In this document: positions 45,080-56,606 of the stretch, one piece after another
Numbering within the stretch: position 1 is the first letter of the stretch
How the letters are laid out: every line of letters starts with the position of its first letter
Origin: Cynocephalus volans
Taxonomy: Eukaryota > Chordata > Mammalia > Dermoptera > Cynocephalidae
Direction: 5' to 3'
Assembly (NCBI RefSeq): GCF_027409185.1
Contig: NC_084468.1
Location: 51,647,001-51,711,000 of the forward strand
DNA: 64,000 nucleotides
Program-made: the position numbers and the translations under genes
Notes under the pieces: model-generated
Seen by the model: the letters and a program-made list of their open reading frames with translations, nothing else
The model's database searches: none
What the model was told of the DNA's origin: nothing

Positions 45080-48000
45080 GCCTCTCAAATATGTTCCTTT
45101 TTTAATACACTCCCTTAACACTACATATGCTATTCCAATATTCTCTAGAATTCTCTCCAGTTCCTCTTGTTAGCTCATCCCATTTTACAATTTATAATTC
45201 TTTTCAAATTACTGGTGTAGTTTCTTTCTCCTTCCTGGACCCTCTTATAACATCTTTAAACAACCTCAATGCACCATGAATTATCATGTTCTAAAGTATC
45301 TTCTCAAATGATATATAGTTAAATTCAACTCAGTTTATGGTTTTATAAACTAAGTTTGACACCTGAAATATCTCCAACTGGAATGATAGTAAGATATACA
45401 GATTAAGTTAAAGTGATAAAGTTAAGGAGACATAGGAAAACATTGTCCCTCATGAAGCCTACACACACTCTTCAGAAGAAAGGTCTAAGAAATACAGTGT
45501 AGGAGTCAATGCTTTATCCTACTATGGCAAAATGCTTTATATGATAATGTTAAAAACCAAAAACCAAAATAAAAAATAAAACGCCACCTTATTATCAGGA
45601 TACACACCACCATCTTGAAGCAGATGTTTCATCTGTAAATATAATTGAAAATAAAATGAAGTCATTTAACAAGAGATAATACAAAACTTTAAATTTGTAC
45701 CCTGTGAAAAGCAAGACCTTCTGCTGGATCACTGATATTTCTTTTGAATGTGGATTCAAATACTTCTTTGAAAGCCCATTGCACTGAGTACGTGTGTTTT
45801 TCTCTCATCGCTTTCCCAAAGTAACTGGTATTTTCCCACTCTTTTCAGTCTCACTGTTGCTCTTTTTTTACACGTGCTTGTGGCGATGTTTGTTTTTCAT
45901 TGCCCCAGGTGGAGACTGTGAGCCTGGAAAACTGGTAAGTACTGGATTTTGTTTTACCCCCTAAGTTCTTGAAGCAACTGATTCCTTTTCCGCTGCTGAG
46001 AGGCACTGAAACTTGGGAGAGCCACTGCTGTTTGCTCTTCTTGAAGCTTATTGACTGTCAGTCTCTAGGAACCACCTGCTGTGGCTAGGGATTGTGATCT
46101 GACTTTTGCAATTTCTAGTGAGAAAGTATTAATGTTCTTAGTGATGAATTGTTTACCTGTAAAAAATCTTTGAAAGATCATTGCTTCTGGCTATGGCTCT
46201 TCTCAGGAAAGAGAACTCTCCTTTTAGCAGCATATTGACTGATGAAATCTTGCTTTATCATTAAAGGACTCCATAGGGTTTGCAAACTCTTATTTATTCA
46301 GTGATGGCAATTGTTGAGTTAATGAATATTCTGATTGATGATTATATGAAGTTGTTCTGTTCGACTCAACAGGTATTTATGAAGTATCTAGTACATGTTT
46401 AGCATCATGTTAAGAAGAAGGTATTTATAATTTTTTAAATGTTAAAGTTCTGGAGTCAAACTTCCTATATTTGAAATTTAACACTTCTATTTAATACATG
46501 TGCAAATATAAGCAAGTCTTTCTAAGTCCTAAATTCCTCAGTAGGGATAATATTACCTACTTCACAGGAAGAATACATAAGATGTCACATAGAGTTACTT
46601 ATAATTATTATCATTTTAACTATTTTTAAAATATTGGAGAACTGTATGAAAGTTTTCCTGCCCTCCAGAAGCTTGCATGAAACAAGAAATGAACAATAAA
46701 AAGAAATATGTAATAAATTGTCAGGCCCTATAAAATTAATTTTATAAATTATTGCATTAATTATTGGTGTTATGAACATTTAGGAAAGAGAGAGTCATTT
46801 CCTAAAGTTGCCAGGACAAGCTTTAAGAAAAAGGTGAAAATGTAAATAGGAATAAAATAAATACATGAATAAAGACAGGATATACACAAATAATGTAAGT
46901 ATTTGAATTTTTTTCACATCCAAAATTCCTGGTGTTCATAAGAGAATATATGGATTTTAAAAAGTAATAGCCCATCATCTATAAACTCACGAGCCCTAAA
47001 AATTCTCACTACTTGCAAAATCATGTGGAAGAAAATACAAAGTAAGAAAGTCTTGGTCCCTGCTTTTTTCATAATGTAATGTTATTACCTGGTAGCAAAA
47101 CACAATTTCTTATGTATATGGGTAAATGCAAAAGTATACCAAATTATATATGAGCTAAATGGTTGCAAAATACATTTGCTAAACAATTGCTATTTATGTT
47201 CTAGTGCTCTATACAATGTATTTTGGTTTATTTTACTTTATTTTTATAAGCTGTAATAGGAATCTGTACCATCTGAACCAATTGCACTCCAAACTCTCTG
47301 TTCTGCCCCTCCCTAAATTTTGAATGGTAAATTACTTGCCCAATTGTGGATAATTGGTAAACTAAAGTGGAATTAGAAGAAGGCATGATTCATTTTCCCC
47401 CATTGGTGAAATTGCACCTCTCCTGATGACTTCTTATTTGTGGCTACTGCTGGTGTTAGCTGACCTTGGAAATGATATAACATATACATTGAATGATGAC
47501 CTCACTGTTGAAGATTCCCATTCAGATGCAATTCTGTTACCTGACACTCTTCTAGGGTACAGCTCCCTGAATATCTTTTGGGAAATTACCCCACCTTCTT
47601 TCATGAAATTTTGGTGAGACAAACTCCCTTGGCCAAGGACTGGCATATGACCTAAACCAAGTAAATCAGAATCTCTTCCCTGGGCATCTGTGGCTTGAGC
47701 AGAATGACATGAATTTCAAAACAGTTGAGGCTGCCCCTTGTTTCTGCCATCACAGCATGTGTGGTTGACTCTATTCCTCCTCATGTCTTCCCACAAATCT
47801 TTCAGAATTAAACAATTGCTAGTCAAGAGACAAAACCAGAATCATTCTATTCCTCAGTGGATTCAGATGAAAACTGGTAATAAAATCAGACACAACTTCA
47901 AGAGATGACATTGCAGAAGAACTGGCCAGGTCCATAAGGAATCAGACATGAGATGGCACACTTACGCTGCATCTTCTCACCAGCATTTTACCATATCAAG

Positions 48001-48630
48001 CTAAAAAGTGATGATCATCTGGCCCATTGGACATGTTTTACTAGGGAAATAATTTTTCTCTGTGTTTCTAGTCTTCTATACTAATAGGTCAGATCACTAA
48101 TAGGTGAAACCTTTTGTTTGGGAGAGGGGAGGGGGACAGTTGAAGCTACTCCAAGGAAAGTGACTTCTCATGTTACTGATTTTTGAAGCTGTCCTAGTTT
48201 CTCTCCTTCTGAAATCCTGGTTTTTCAGATTTTCCTGTCAATTTTGTGAACTTTTCTATTTTCAACAAACTACTCTTACTTAAATTAGACGAGTTAATCT
48301 CAGCTATCAGCAACCAAAGAACTTTAAGCATTGCACATCTGTACAAAATACCAAGTATTGACAGAAAGTGAAAGAAGGCATTCAGAACCTCTTCCGAGTT
48401 TTTTAATCCATGTCCAGCAAAATGCAAACATGACAGAAAACGATGTTTAAATGATCAAATGAGAGTTCATGATCTCATTGTCTCTAAATCTACATCTACT
48501 CTCAAGTCAATTTTTTATTGATTATTTTTTATTGACTCACATACCATAACATTCACACTTTTAAACTGTGCAATTCTGTTTTTTAAGAAAAACTTTTTTA
48601 GAAAATTATTATCATAATACCTTATGATAA
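45080..48630. other. Gene-free stretch with MIR/L2 pieces
   Basis: No supported host gene. An exon-like segment with good splice signals is noted at 45849-45934 (see findings). MIR and L2 pieces at 46370-46840 are listed separately. The remainder is unassigned. Confidence 0.55.
46370..46840 (-). repeat. Antisense L2 3' end interrupted by a MIR
   Basis: 'CAACAGGTATTTATGAAGTATCTAGTACATGTTTAGCATCATGTTAAG' (46370-46420) is the antisense L2 terminus. 'TTTTCCTGCCCTCCAGAAGCTTGCATGAAAC...ATGAACAATAAAAAGAAATATGTAATAAATTGTCAGGCC' (46650-46730) continues it (ccctgccctcatggagcttacattctagt...caataaacaaataagtaaaatatg). Between them, 46430-46600 reads as a sense MIR (GGAGTCAAACTTCC..GCAAGTCTTTCTAAGTCC..TCAGTAGGGATAATATTACCTACTTCACAGG). 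Confidence 0.55.
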
Positions 48631-48636
48631 ATCACT

Positions 48637-48716
48637 TCACATGTATATGTATATGTATATGTATATGTATGTGCATGTGCATGTGTATATGTATATGTAT
48701 ATGCATATGCATATGC

Positions 48717-48761
<45 letters not shown>

Positions 48762-48762
48762 C
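48637..48762. repeat. TATATG hexanucleotide microsatellite
   Basis: About 125 bp of (TATATG)n with TGCATG and GCATATG variants, open in several frames on both strands only because of its periodicity. It lies at the end of an MLT2-like LTR, whose 3' part commonly carries such simple tracts. Confidence 0.95.
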
Positions 48763-48816
48763 ACACACAGAGACGCTATTGGTTCTGTTTCTCTGGAGAG
48801 CCCTAACGTTTTCTGC
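48763..48816 (+). repeat. MLT2-like (ERVL) LTR 3' end
   Basis: CGCTATTGGTTCTGTTTCTC then TGGAGAGCCCTAACG follows the simple repeat exactly as the 3' end of MLT2-type LTRs does (tattggttctgtttctctggagaaccctgactaataca). Only the last part of the LTR is recognised. Confidence 0.55.
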
Positions 48817-49019
48817 ACAAGTTAGGAGAGGACTTACTATTGAGAGGCTATTATATTCTATGATTGATCAAGTCCTCAAAAAAAGATTTGACTTGACAAT
48901 GTTTATTCGCTAAGAAGAATCCAAGGTTTTATGTTGTTTATAAAATAAAAAACATGACAAGTATGGTCTAGCATCATACCATGAAAGCTTTCCCCAAGTG
49001 ACCACTGTAAATTGTTCAT

Positions 49020-49160
49020 GGAAAGGGGACTGAACCCACTCAGGAGACTTCAGTTCCAGTCCCTGATTTCCCTACAAGTGACACATTGGTTGAGTCACTT
49101 ACATTCCTTGAAATCAGTTTATCATCTATAAACAGGAAGTGTAACATTCAATCTTCTACA
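49020..49160 (+). repeat. MIR remnant
   Basis: 'CAGGAGACTTCAGTTCCAGTCCCTGATTTCC..TTGGTTGAGTCACTTACATTCCTTGAAATCAGTTTATCATCTATAAACAGG' matches the MIR body (gagacctgggttctagtcccagctctgcc..gggcaagtcacttaacctctctgggcctcagtttcctcatctgtaaaatg). Confidence 0.65.
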
Positions 49161-49203
49161 ACTATATCACAAGGGTTATTTAGCATAAAATAAGATGACT
49201 ATT

Positions 49204-49475
49204 TTAGTCAGTATTCTCCATCCCAACCATCCCAACTAAAAGAGACAGAATTTGCCTTTCTTCTGCTACCTTTTTGCTCTGTTCAAACCCTCAATAGATT
49301 GGATGACGTCCACCTTCATTGGTGAAGGCAAATCTTCCTTGCTCAGGCTACTGATTCAAATGCTAATCTCTTCCAGAAACACTCTCATAGACACACTAAG
49401 AAATAATATTTTCACAACTATTTGGGTATCCCTTAACCCAGCCAAGTTGACACATAAAATTAACCACCACGATGA
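49204..49475 (-). repeat. MLT2-like (ERVL) LTR, antisense
   Basis: It starts TTAGTCAGTATTCTCC and passes through CAATAGATTGGATGACGTCC, AATGCTAATCTCTTCCAGAA and ACACTCTCATAGACAC, ending AACCCAGCCAAGTTGACACA, then TAAAATTAACCACCACGATG. This is the antisense order of an MLT2-type LTR. It is non-coding and faces the LTR end at 48763-48816. Confidence 0.6.
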
Positions 49476-52253
49476 TGTATACAAAATTTCTTTGTACAAA
49501 TTTTCAGTTTCTTTAATAATGTTATGGCCTATTATCCTAAAATCTATTTCCTGTCTTTAAAAAGACAGTATGATTATACCTTATATTTTTATAAGTTTTA
49601 ACACAGTATGTATTTAATTTAAGTAATAAGAAATTTAGATTATAAAGTATAATTATATAGTCTGTCTAAATTTTTAAGATGGATGATTTTACTCAACAGC
49701 CTTTAACATTCTCCCTAATTTTAAGAGACTACAAATTCTTCCAACTTCTAGTATAACTTCAAGTACAAGAAGATAACTCCTCTAAACATTTGGTGGCTAG
49801 ATTTTTATATTTTTACATATATTTCATATCTAAATTAACCAAAAACTGCTTGGTTCTGGAGTTTGCAAAGGAAAGATGTAATACAATAAAAGAAAACAGA
49901 GTTGGCTATAGGAATCCAGAATCTAAATCCAAAGTCGTCTTCTTACCGCCTGAATAAATATGGTCACAGACTCAAACTCTCTGGCCCACAGATTGCTCAA
50001 TGATATAAAGCATCTAATGATATCTCCTTCAAAAGATTGTTGTGGCAATTAAATAATACAGCATATACAAAAGTCACCTAGAAAAACACTCCAAAAAATG
50101 TATGTTCTTCCCCTTCGTTTCATAAACCTCAGACTTTAGGGAGATTCTTTGTATGGTAAAGGCTCAACACAAAATGTATTGAGGATAATGTGGTATACAT
50201 TTATAAAGTTTTGATCTTGCAGGTGTATTATCACTAGTTCTTTAATAATTATTTTCTGACATATTCTCAAAAGTAGATGCTATTTTTAATATGTACATTC
50301 TGAAACTATTAATGATTAAAGTCAGTGATCCGTTGTGGGAAATGCACTATTTTTTGAAAAAGAAAAAAAATAATCATTTCCTCATCAAAACATACACTAC
50401 TACGTGATAATCATTAGGGCTGTCCCCCTAATATTGTTTTATTCTCCTCATAAAAGAATGGCAGGATTGTATTTTCATACCTCCTGGAAGTTAAATATGA
50501 CCATTTGGGGGGCAACGAAACATGAGCAGAAGGGGTGTGAATCTCTTCCTGGCAGAAACTTAAAGATCCAACAGGCAAGTCTCCACTCACTCATTCCCCC
50601 TGTCTGGACAACCAGCAATGTTTTGGAGAGCAGTGGTTCTTAACCAGGGTCATTTTGCCCCCTCAGGGGATGTTGCAGTGTCTGGAGACATTTTTCAGAT
50701 GGCATGACTTGGGGAGGATGTTACCTGCATCTAGTGAGTCGAAGCCAAGTCTGGAAGAGAAATATCCTACAATGCACAGGACAGCCTCCCCAGCACCACC
50801 AGCAGCCCTAGCAACAAAAAATCATCCAGCCTAAAATGTCAGTAGTGCCACTGCTGAGAAACCCTGGCTTACAGTAAGGAATATTTAGATTGTAGACCCT
50901 AGCTGTTCACAGAGAGAAAGCATAATCAAGAAATATACCTTAGCTATTTCAAACCATTAATAGTTCGGTCTCTGTGTTATCACAGCACTGCTTAGCTTTT
51001 CCTAACTGATACATTTATTTTGCAATTTGAGTGAAATTAGAACACAATACACTTCCCCAAGTAATGTTTAAATAATTTGGTTCTGATATTTCTTGATTTT
51101 ATATCCATTGAATACAAGACTGCTGGGCTTAAAATTGAGGTTAGATTTGTTTAAAATGGAAAATAAATTGATCAATTCAAAATTCAAGATAGTTTAGCTT
51201 GCCTTTAGAGGGAAATGATTGTTCATAAGAAGCATCTGCTTTTAATGCCTAATATCCTTTCTCTAAGATACCCAACAATTCAGCCAAATACCTGAAAAAA
51301 AGAAAGATTATAGAATTGGCTTTTGAAAATAAGACTGCAGCTTAGAAATTTATTGAAAATGATGAACTCTGTATTATTTATAGTTAAATAGTTTAATAAT
51401 TCCTACTATTTGGCTATTAAGTAATTTAATGTACATATTGAAGTAATCAAAAAGGCTGTTTTGATTTACACTTTTATGGAAGAAAAAGAGAGGTTAAGAA
51501 AATGAGCAAAAGTTATAATGACAAATTTTTTTTCTCCTATAAGTATTTATTTTAATGAAAAATATTAGTGTAATATCAGGCTTATATCAACACTTAAGCA
51601 ATTTTAATTTTCCTTCAGAGTTACATATTTTCTCTCCTCAAAACATTCCTTATGATTCAGTTTACTTATTCATTTATTATTTTAATATATTCAAATAGTT
51701 CAAAAAATTTTTAAGTATAAAAAGATAAACAGTAAAAATTAAAAAGTTTTCCTCCCAGTGAAGGCCACCACCTGTGACCACACGGTTTGGGCATGGCATA
51801 AGACTGCTTATAAATGGCATCACTTAGAGCTGAGCACACTCTTGTACCACATCCAACCTCACCATGCTAACCTTATCCACAGTGCCCTGTTATTAGTTTC
51901 ATGTGGATACGCATGTATTCACTCCCCATGCATCCATAAGCACATGTAATATATGCATATTCATATGTAATAGATGCATGCAAATATAGATACATGCATC
52001 CATATGCATATGAAAACAAACATGAATTAACATTTCCCCCCCTTTTCACTGTTTTTCTTGCAAGAAGCAAATCCACAGGCTAAAATATAATCTCCATTTC
52101 CATTCACTGTAAAGGTCTCTCAAAGAGAAAACCAGACTGTTCAGCATTCCTTGGTAAATAAACTGCAATAAAAGTCAAAGCAATTATTTAGCAAACCTGT
52201 GAAGTACAGATAGTTTATGATTAGCAATTTCCAGCATCTCATTGCAGGATCCA
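49476..52253. other. Gene-free stretch with one hAT element
   Basis: No supported gene. It contains the MER20-like element at 50631-50866 and, around 51690-52020, a possible antisense L1ME-like 3' end with CATATG-rich simple sequence. The rest is unassigned AT-rich DNA. Confidence 0.55.
50631..50866. mobile_element. hAT-Charlie element (MER20-like)
   Basis: It starts CAGTGGTTCTTAACCAGGGT and ends with the inverted GCTGAGAAACCCTG. The inside reads TTTTGCCCCCTCAGGGGATG, GTGTCTGGAGACATTTTTCA, TACCTGCATCTAGTGAGT, AATGCACAGGACAGCC and AAAATGTCAGTAGTGCC, all in MER20 order. It is a small non-autonomous hAT with no coding capacity. Confidence 0.85.
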
Positions 52254-52266
52254 TCGTTCCTCTTTT

Positions 52267-52269
<3 letters not shown>

Positions 52270-52301
<32 letters not shown>

Positions 52302-52391
52302 TTAGGATAGGGAAGATGTATTTTTTTTTTTATTTTATTTTTTTTTTTATTATTATTTTTTTTTTTTATTTTTTTTTTTTTTTATTTTGTC
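52270..52391 (-). repeat. Compound poly(A) tail of L1 copy 3
   Basis: On the L1 strand an A-rich, T-interrupted tract (52321-52388) is followed by about 20 non-A bases, TACATCTTCCCTATCCTAAA (52301-52320), and then a second A run of about 30 (to 52270) before the duplication. This two-tail layout is what a short 3' transduction would leave. Confidence 0.7.
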
Positions 52392-52431
52392 GATATACAT
52401 TGTAGCTGATTAATGCTCCCCATCACCAAAA

Positions 52432-52550
52432 CCTCCCTCCCTTCTCCCTCCCCCCTCCCCCCCAACAATGTCCTTTCTGTTTGCTTGTTGTATCAACTTC
52501 AAATAATTGTTGTTGTTATATCTTCTTCCCCCCCCCCCGGTTTGTGTGTG
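52432..52550 (-). repeat. L1 copy 3 3'UTR: G-rich tracts and CA repeat
   Basis: On the plus strand the C-rich CCTCCCTCCCTTCTCCCTCC (52432-52451) continues in runs of six and seven C to about 52464. Further on lie CCCCCCCCCC (about 52529-52539) and a GT repeat (about 52542-52574). These are G-rich and CA-repeat on the L1 strand. Several runs of at least three G give G-quadruplex potential in the transcript. Confidence 0.75.
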
Positions 52551-52591
52551 TGTGTGTGTATGTGTGTGTGTGTAAATTTATATATTAATTT

Positions 52592-55500
52592 TTAGCTCCC
52601 TCCAATAAGTGAGAACATGTGGTATTTCTCTTTCTGTGCCTGACTTGTTTCACTTAATATAATTCTCTCAAGGTCCATCCATGTTGTTGCAAATGGCAGT
52701 ATTTCATTCGTTTTTATAGCTGAGTAGTATTCCATTGTGTAGATGTACCACATTTTCCGTATCCACTCATCTGATGATGGGCATTTGGGCTGGTTCCAAC
52801 TCTTGGCTATTGTAAAGAGTGCTGCGATGAACATTGGGGAACAGGTATACCTTCGACTTGATGATTTCCATTCCTCTGGGCATATTCCCAACAGTGGGAT
52901 GGCTGGGTCGTATGGTAGATCTATTTGCAATTGTTTAAGGAACCTCCATACCATTTTCCATAGAGGCTGCACCATTTTGCAGTCCCACCAACAATGTATG
53001 AGAGTTCCTTTTTCTCCGCAGCCTCGCCAGCATTTATCGTTCATAGTCTTTTGGATTTTAGCCATCCTAACTGGGGTTAGATGGTATCTCAATGTGGTTT
53101 TGATTTGCATTTCCCTGATGCTGAGTGATGTTGAGCATTTTTTCATATGTCTGTTGGCCATTTGGATATCTTCCTTAGAGAAATGCCTACTTAGCTCTTT
53201 TGCCCATTTTTTAATTGGGTTGCTTGTTTTCTTCTTGTAAAGTTGTTTGAGTTCCTTATATATTCTGGATATTAATCCTTTGTCAGATGTATATTTTGCA
53301 AATATTTTCTCCCACTCTGTTGGTTGTCTTTTAACTCTTTTAATTGTTTCTTTTGCTGTGCAGAAGCTTTTTAGTTTGATATAATCCCATTTGTTTATTT
53401 TTCCTTTGGTTGCCCGTGCTTTTGGGGTCGTATTCATGAAGTCTGTGCCCAGTCCTATTTCCTGAAGTGTTTCCCCTATGTTTTCTTTAAGAAGTTTTAT
53501 TGTCTCAGGGTGTATATTTAAATCCTTAATCCATTTTGAGTTGATTTTAGTATACGGTGAGAGGTATGGATCTAGTTTCATTCTCCTGCATATCGATATC
53601 CAGTTTTCCCAGCACCACTTGCTGAAGAGGCAGTCCCTTCCCCAGTGAATAGGCTTGGTGCCTTTGTCAAAGATCAGATGGCAGTAAGTGTGTGGGTTGA
53701 TTTCTGGATTCTCTATTCTATTCCATTGGTCAGTGTGTCTGTTTTTATGCCAGTACCATACTGTTTTGGTTATTGTAGCTTTGTAGTATAGCTTAAAGTC
53801 AGGTAGTGTTATGCCTCCAGCTTTATTTTTTTTGCTGAGCATTGCTTTGGCTATTCGTGGTCTTTTATTGTTCCATATAAATGTCTGGATAGTTTTTTCC
53901 ATTTCTGAGAAAAATGTCTTTGGAATTTTGATGGGGATTGCATTGAATTTGTATATCACTTTGGGTAGTATGGACATTTTCACTATGTTGATTCTTCCAA
54001 TCCAAGAGCATGGAATATCTTTCCATCTTCTTGTATCCTCTCTAATTTCTCTCAGCAGTGGTTTGTAGTTCTCATTATAGAGATTTTTCACCTCCTTGGT
54101 TAACTCAATTCCTAAGTATTTTATTTTTTTGGTGGCTATTGTAAATGGGCAGGCTTTCTTGATTTCTCGTTCTGCATGTTCACTATTGGAGAAAAGAAAT
54201 GCTACTGATTTTTGTGTGTTGATTTTGTATCCTGCTACTGTGCTAAAATCATTTATCAATTCCAACAGTTTTTTTGTAGAGGTTTTAGGCTGTTCGATAT
54301 ATAGGATCATGTCATCTGCAAACAGGGACAGTTTGACTTCATCTTTTCCAATCTGTATGCCCTTTATTTCCTTCTCTTCTCTGATTGCTCTGGCTAGTAC
54401 TTCCAACACTATGTTGAATAGGAGTGGTGAGAGTGGGCATCCTTGTCTAGTGCCTGTTCTTAAAGGAAAAGCTTTCAGCTTTTCCCCATTCAGGATGATA
54501 TTGGCAGTGGGTTTGGCATATATGGCTTTAATTATGTTGAGATACTTTCCCTCTATACCTAACTTATAGAGGGTCTTTGTCATGAATGAGTGCTGAACTT
54601 TATCAAATGCTTTTTCAGCGTCTATAGAGATGATCATATGGTCCTTGTGTTTGAGTTTATTAATATGGTGTATCACATTTATTGATTTGCGTATGTTGAA
54701 CCAACCTTGCATCCCTGGGATGAATCCCACTTGATCGTGATGAATAATTTTTCGTATGTGTTGCTGTATTCTGTTTGCTAGTATTTTAGTGAGGATTTTT
54801 GCATCTATATTCATCAAGGATATCGGCCTGTAGTTTTCTTTTTTGGTTATATCTTTACCTGGTTTTGGTATCAGGATGATGTTTGCTTCATAGAATGAGT
54901 TTGGGAGATTTGCGTCCGTTTCAATCTTTTGGAATAGTTTGTAAAGAATCGGTGTCAATTCCTCTTTGAATGTTTGGTAAAATTCTGCTGTGAATCCATC
55001 TGGTCCTGGGCTTTTCTTTGTTGGGAGCCTTCTGATAACAGCTTCAATCTCCTTTATTGTTATTGGTCTGTTCAAATTTTCTACGTCTTCACGGTTCAGT
55101 TTTGGGAGCTTGTGTGTGTCCAGAAATTTATCCATTTCCTCCAGATTTTCAAATTTGTTGGCGTATAGTTGTTTATAGTAGTCTCGAATGATTCCTTGTA
55201 TTTCAGATGAATCAGTTGTAATATCGCCTTTTTCATTTCTAATTTTTGTTATTTGAGTCTTCTCTCTTCTTTTTTTTGTTAGCCAAGCTAATGGTTTGTC
55301 AATTTTATTTATCTTTTCAAAAAACCAACTTTTTGATTCGTTGATCTTTTGAATTGTTTTTTGGTTTTCAATTTCATTCAGTTCTGCTCTGATCTTAATG
55401 ATTTCTTTCCGTCTGCTAACTTTAGGATTGGATTGTTCTTGTTTTTCTAGTTCTTTAAGGTGAAGTGTTAGGTTGTTCACTTGCCATCTTTCCATTCTTC

Positions 55501-56419
55501 TGAAGTGAGCATTTAATGCAATAAATTTTCCCCTCAATACTGCTTTTGCAGTATCCCACAGGTTTTGGTATGATGTATCATTGTTTTCATTAGTTTCAAT
55601 AAACTTTTTGATTTCCTGCTTGATTTCTTCTTGGACCCATATGTCATTAAGTAGAATGCTGTTTAATTTCCATGTGTTTGTATAGTTTCCAGAGTTTTGT
55701 TTGTTATTAATTTCTAGTTTTAATCCATTGTGGTCTGAGAAGATACATGGGATAATTCCAATTTTTTTGAATTTATTGAGACTTGATTTGTGACCTAATA
55801 TGTGATCTATCCTGGAGAATGATCCATGTGCTGATGAGAAGAATGAATATTCTGAGGTTGTTGGGTGGAATGTTCTGTAGATATCTGCCAATTCCAATTG
55901 GTCTAGAGTCTTGTTTAGATCTTGTGTTTCTCTATTGATTCTTTGCCTAGATGATCTGTCTAATATTGACAGTGGAGTGTTCAGGTCCCCTGCTATTATG
56001 GTATTAGTGTCTATTTCCTTCTTTAGGTCTAATAGAGTTTGTTTTATAAATCTGGCTGCTCCAACATTGGGTGCGTACATATTTATGATTGTTATGTCTT
56101 CTTGATGGATCAGTCCTTTTATCATTAAGTAGTGTCCCTCATTGTCTCTTTTTATGGTTTTTAGTTTAAAGTCTATTTTGTCAGATATAAGAATAGCCAC
56201 TCCAGCTCGTTTTTCTTTTCTGTTTGCATGGTAAATCTTTTTCCATCCTTTCACTCTTAGTCTGTGTGAATCTTTATGGGTGAGGTGGGTCTCTTGTAGG
56301 CAGCATATAGTTGGGTCCTGCTTTTTGATCCAGTCAGCCAGTCTGTGTCTTTTAATTGGGGAATTTAAGCCTTTAACATTAAGAGTAGTTATTGAAAGGT
56401 GTTGATTTATTCCTAGCAT
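52592..56419 (-). CDS. L1 ORF2p (copy 3), intact endonuclease-reverse transcriptase
   Basis: The 1275-residue ORF has no interruption, matching the family length (human ORF2p is also 1275). The apurinic-like endonuclease (1 to about 239) keeps N14, E43 (LQETH), Y115, D145 and N147 (GDLN), D205 (RIDH), and S228-D229-H230. The Z/fingers region carries KKSPGPDGF (about 469-476). The reverse transcriptase has D600 ([10 protein letters not shown]), [11 protein letters not shown] (about 658-668) and FADD at 700-703. The C-terminal Cys-rich segment has C1130, C1134, H1142, C1143 and C1147. In the family the protein nicks T-rich target DNA and primes cDNA synthesis from the nick on its own RNA. Start chosen: first ATG, 187 bp after the ORF1 stop. 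Confidence 0.97.
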   Translation of the reverse strand: MLGINQHLSITTLNVKGLNSPIKRHRLADWIKKQDPTICCLQETHLTHKDSHRLRVKGWKKIYHANRKEKRAGVAILISDKIDFKLKTIKRDNEGHYLMIKGLIHQEDITIINMYAPNVGAARFIKQTLLDLKKEIDTNTIIAGDLNTPLSILDRSSRQRINRETQDLNKTLDQLELADIYRTFHPTTSEYSFFSSAHGSFSRIDHILGHKSSLNKFKKIGIIPCIFSDHNGLKLEINNKQNSGNYTNTWKLNSILLNDIWVQEEIKQEIKKFIETNENNDTSYQNLWDTAKAVLRGKFIALNAHFRRMERWQVNNLTLHLKELEKQEQSNPKVSRRKEIIKIRAELNEIENQKTIQKINESKSWFFEKINKIDKPLAWLTKKRREKTQITKIRNEKGDITTDSSEIQGIIRDYYKQLYANKFENLEEMDKFLDTHKLPKLNREDVENLNRPITIKEIEAVIRRLPTKKSPGPDGFTAEFYQTFKEELTPILYKLFQKIETDANLPNSFYEANIILIPKPGKDITKKENYRPISLMNIDAKILTKILANRIQQHIRKIIHHDQVGFIPGMQGWFNIRKSINVIHHINKLKHKDHMIISIDAEKAFDKVQHSFMTKTLYKLGIEGKYLNIIKAIYAKPTANIILNGEKLKAFPLRTGTRQGCPLSPLLFNIVLEVLARAIREEKEIKGIQIGKDEVKLSLFADDMILYIEQPKTSTKKLLELINDFSTVAGYKINTQKSVAFLFSNSEHAEREIKKACPFTIATKKIKYLGIELTKEVKNLYNENYKPLLREIREDTRRWKDIPCSWIGRINIVKMSILPKVIYKFNAIPIKIPKTFFSEMEKTIQTFIWNNKRPRIAKAMLSKKNKAGGITLPDFKLYYKATITKTVWYWHKNRHTDQWNRIENPEINPHTYCHLIFDKGTKPIHWGRDCLFSKWCWENWISICRRMKLDPYLSPYTKINSKWIKDLNIHPETIKLLKENIGETLQEIGLGTDFMNTTPKARATKGKINKWDYIKLKSFCTAKETIKRVKRQPTEWEKIFAKYTSDKGLISRIYKELKQLYKKKTSNPIKKWAKELSRHFSKEDIQMANRHMKKCSTSLSIREMQIKTTLRYHLTPVRMAKIQKTMNDKCWRGCGEKGTLIHCWWDCKMVQPLWKMVWRFLKQLQIDLPYDPAIPLLGICPEEWKSSSRRYTCSPMFIAALFTIAKSWNQPKCPSSDEWIRKMWYIYTMEYYSAIKTNEILPFATTWMDLERIILSETSQAQKEKYHMFSLIGGS

Positions 56420-56606
56420 TTTATTGGTTGTTTGGTTGTCTTAGGTGTCTTTTGTTCCTTGCTTTCTGATTTACTGTTTGGTTTCTTTGTTTGTTGGTTC
56501 CTTAGGTTGTAGATAGTGTTTTTGTTAGCTTGTTTTCTCTTCATGAATGCCATTTTTATTGTACTAGCGGGTTTAGATTTTTCTTAGGTTTTTATGGCAG
56601 TGGTAG

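Noticed and set aside
48624..48913. Long open frames of alternating Met-Tyr, Cys-Ile or Thr-Tyr residues
   Set aside because: They are translations of the TATATG microsatellite on either strand, not proteins.
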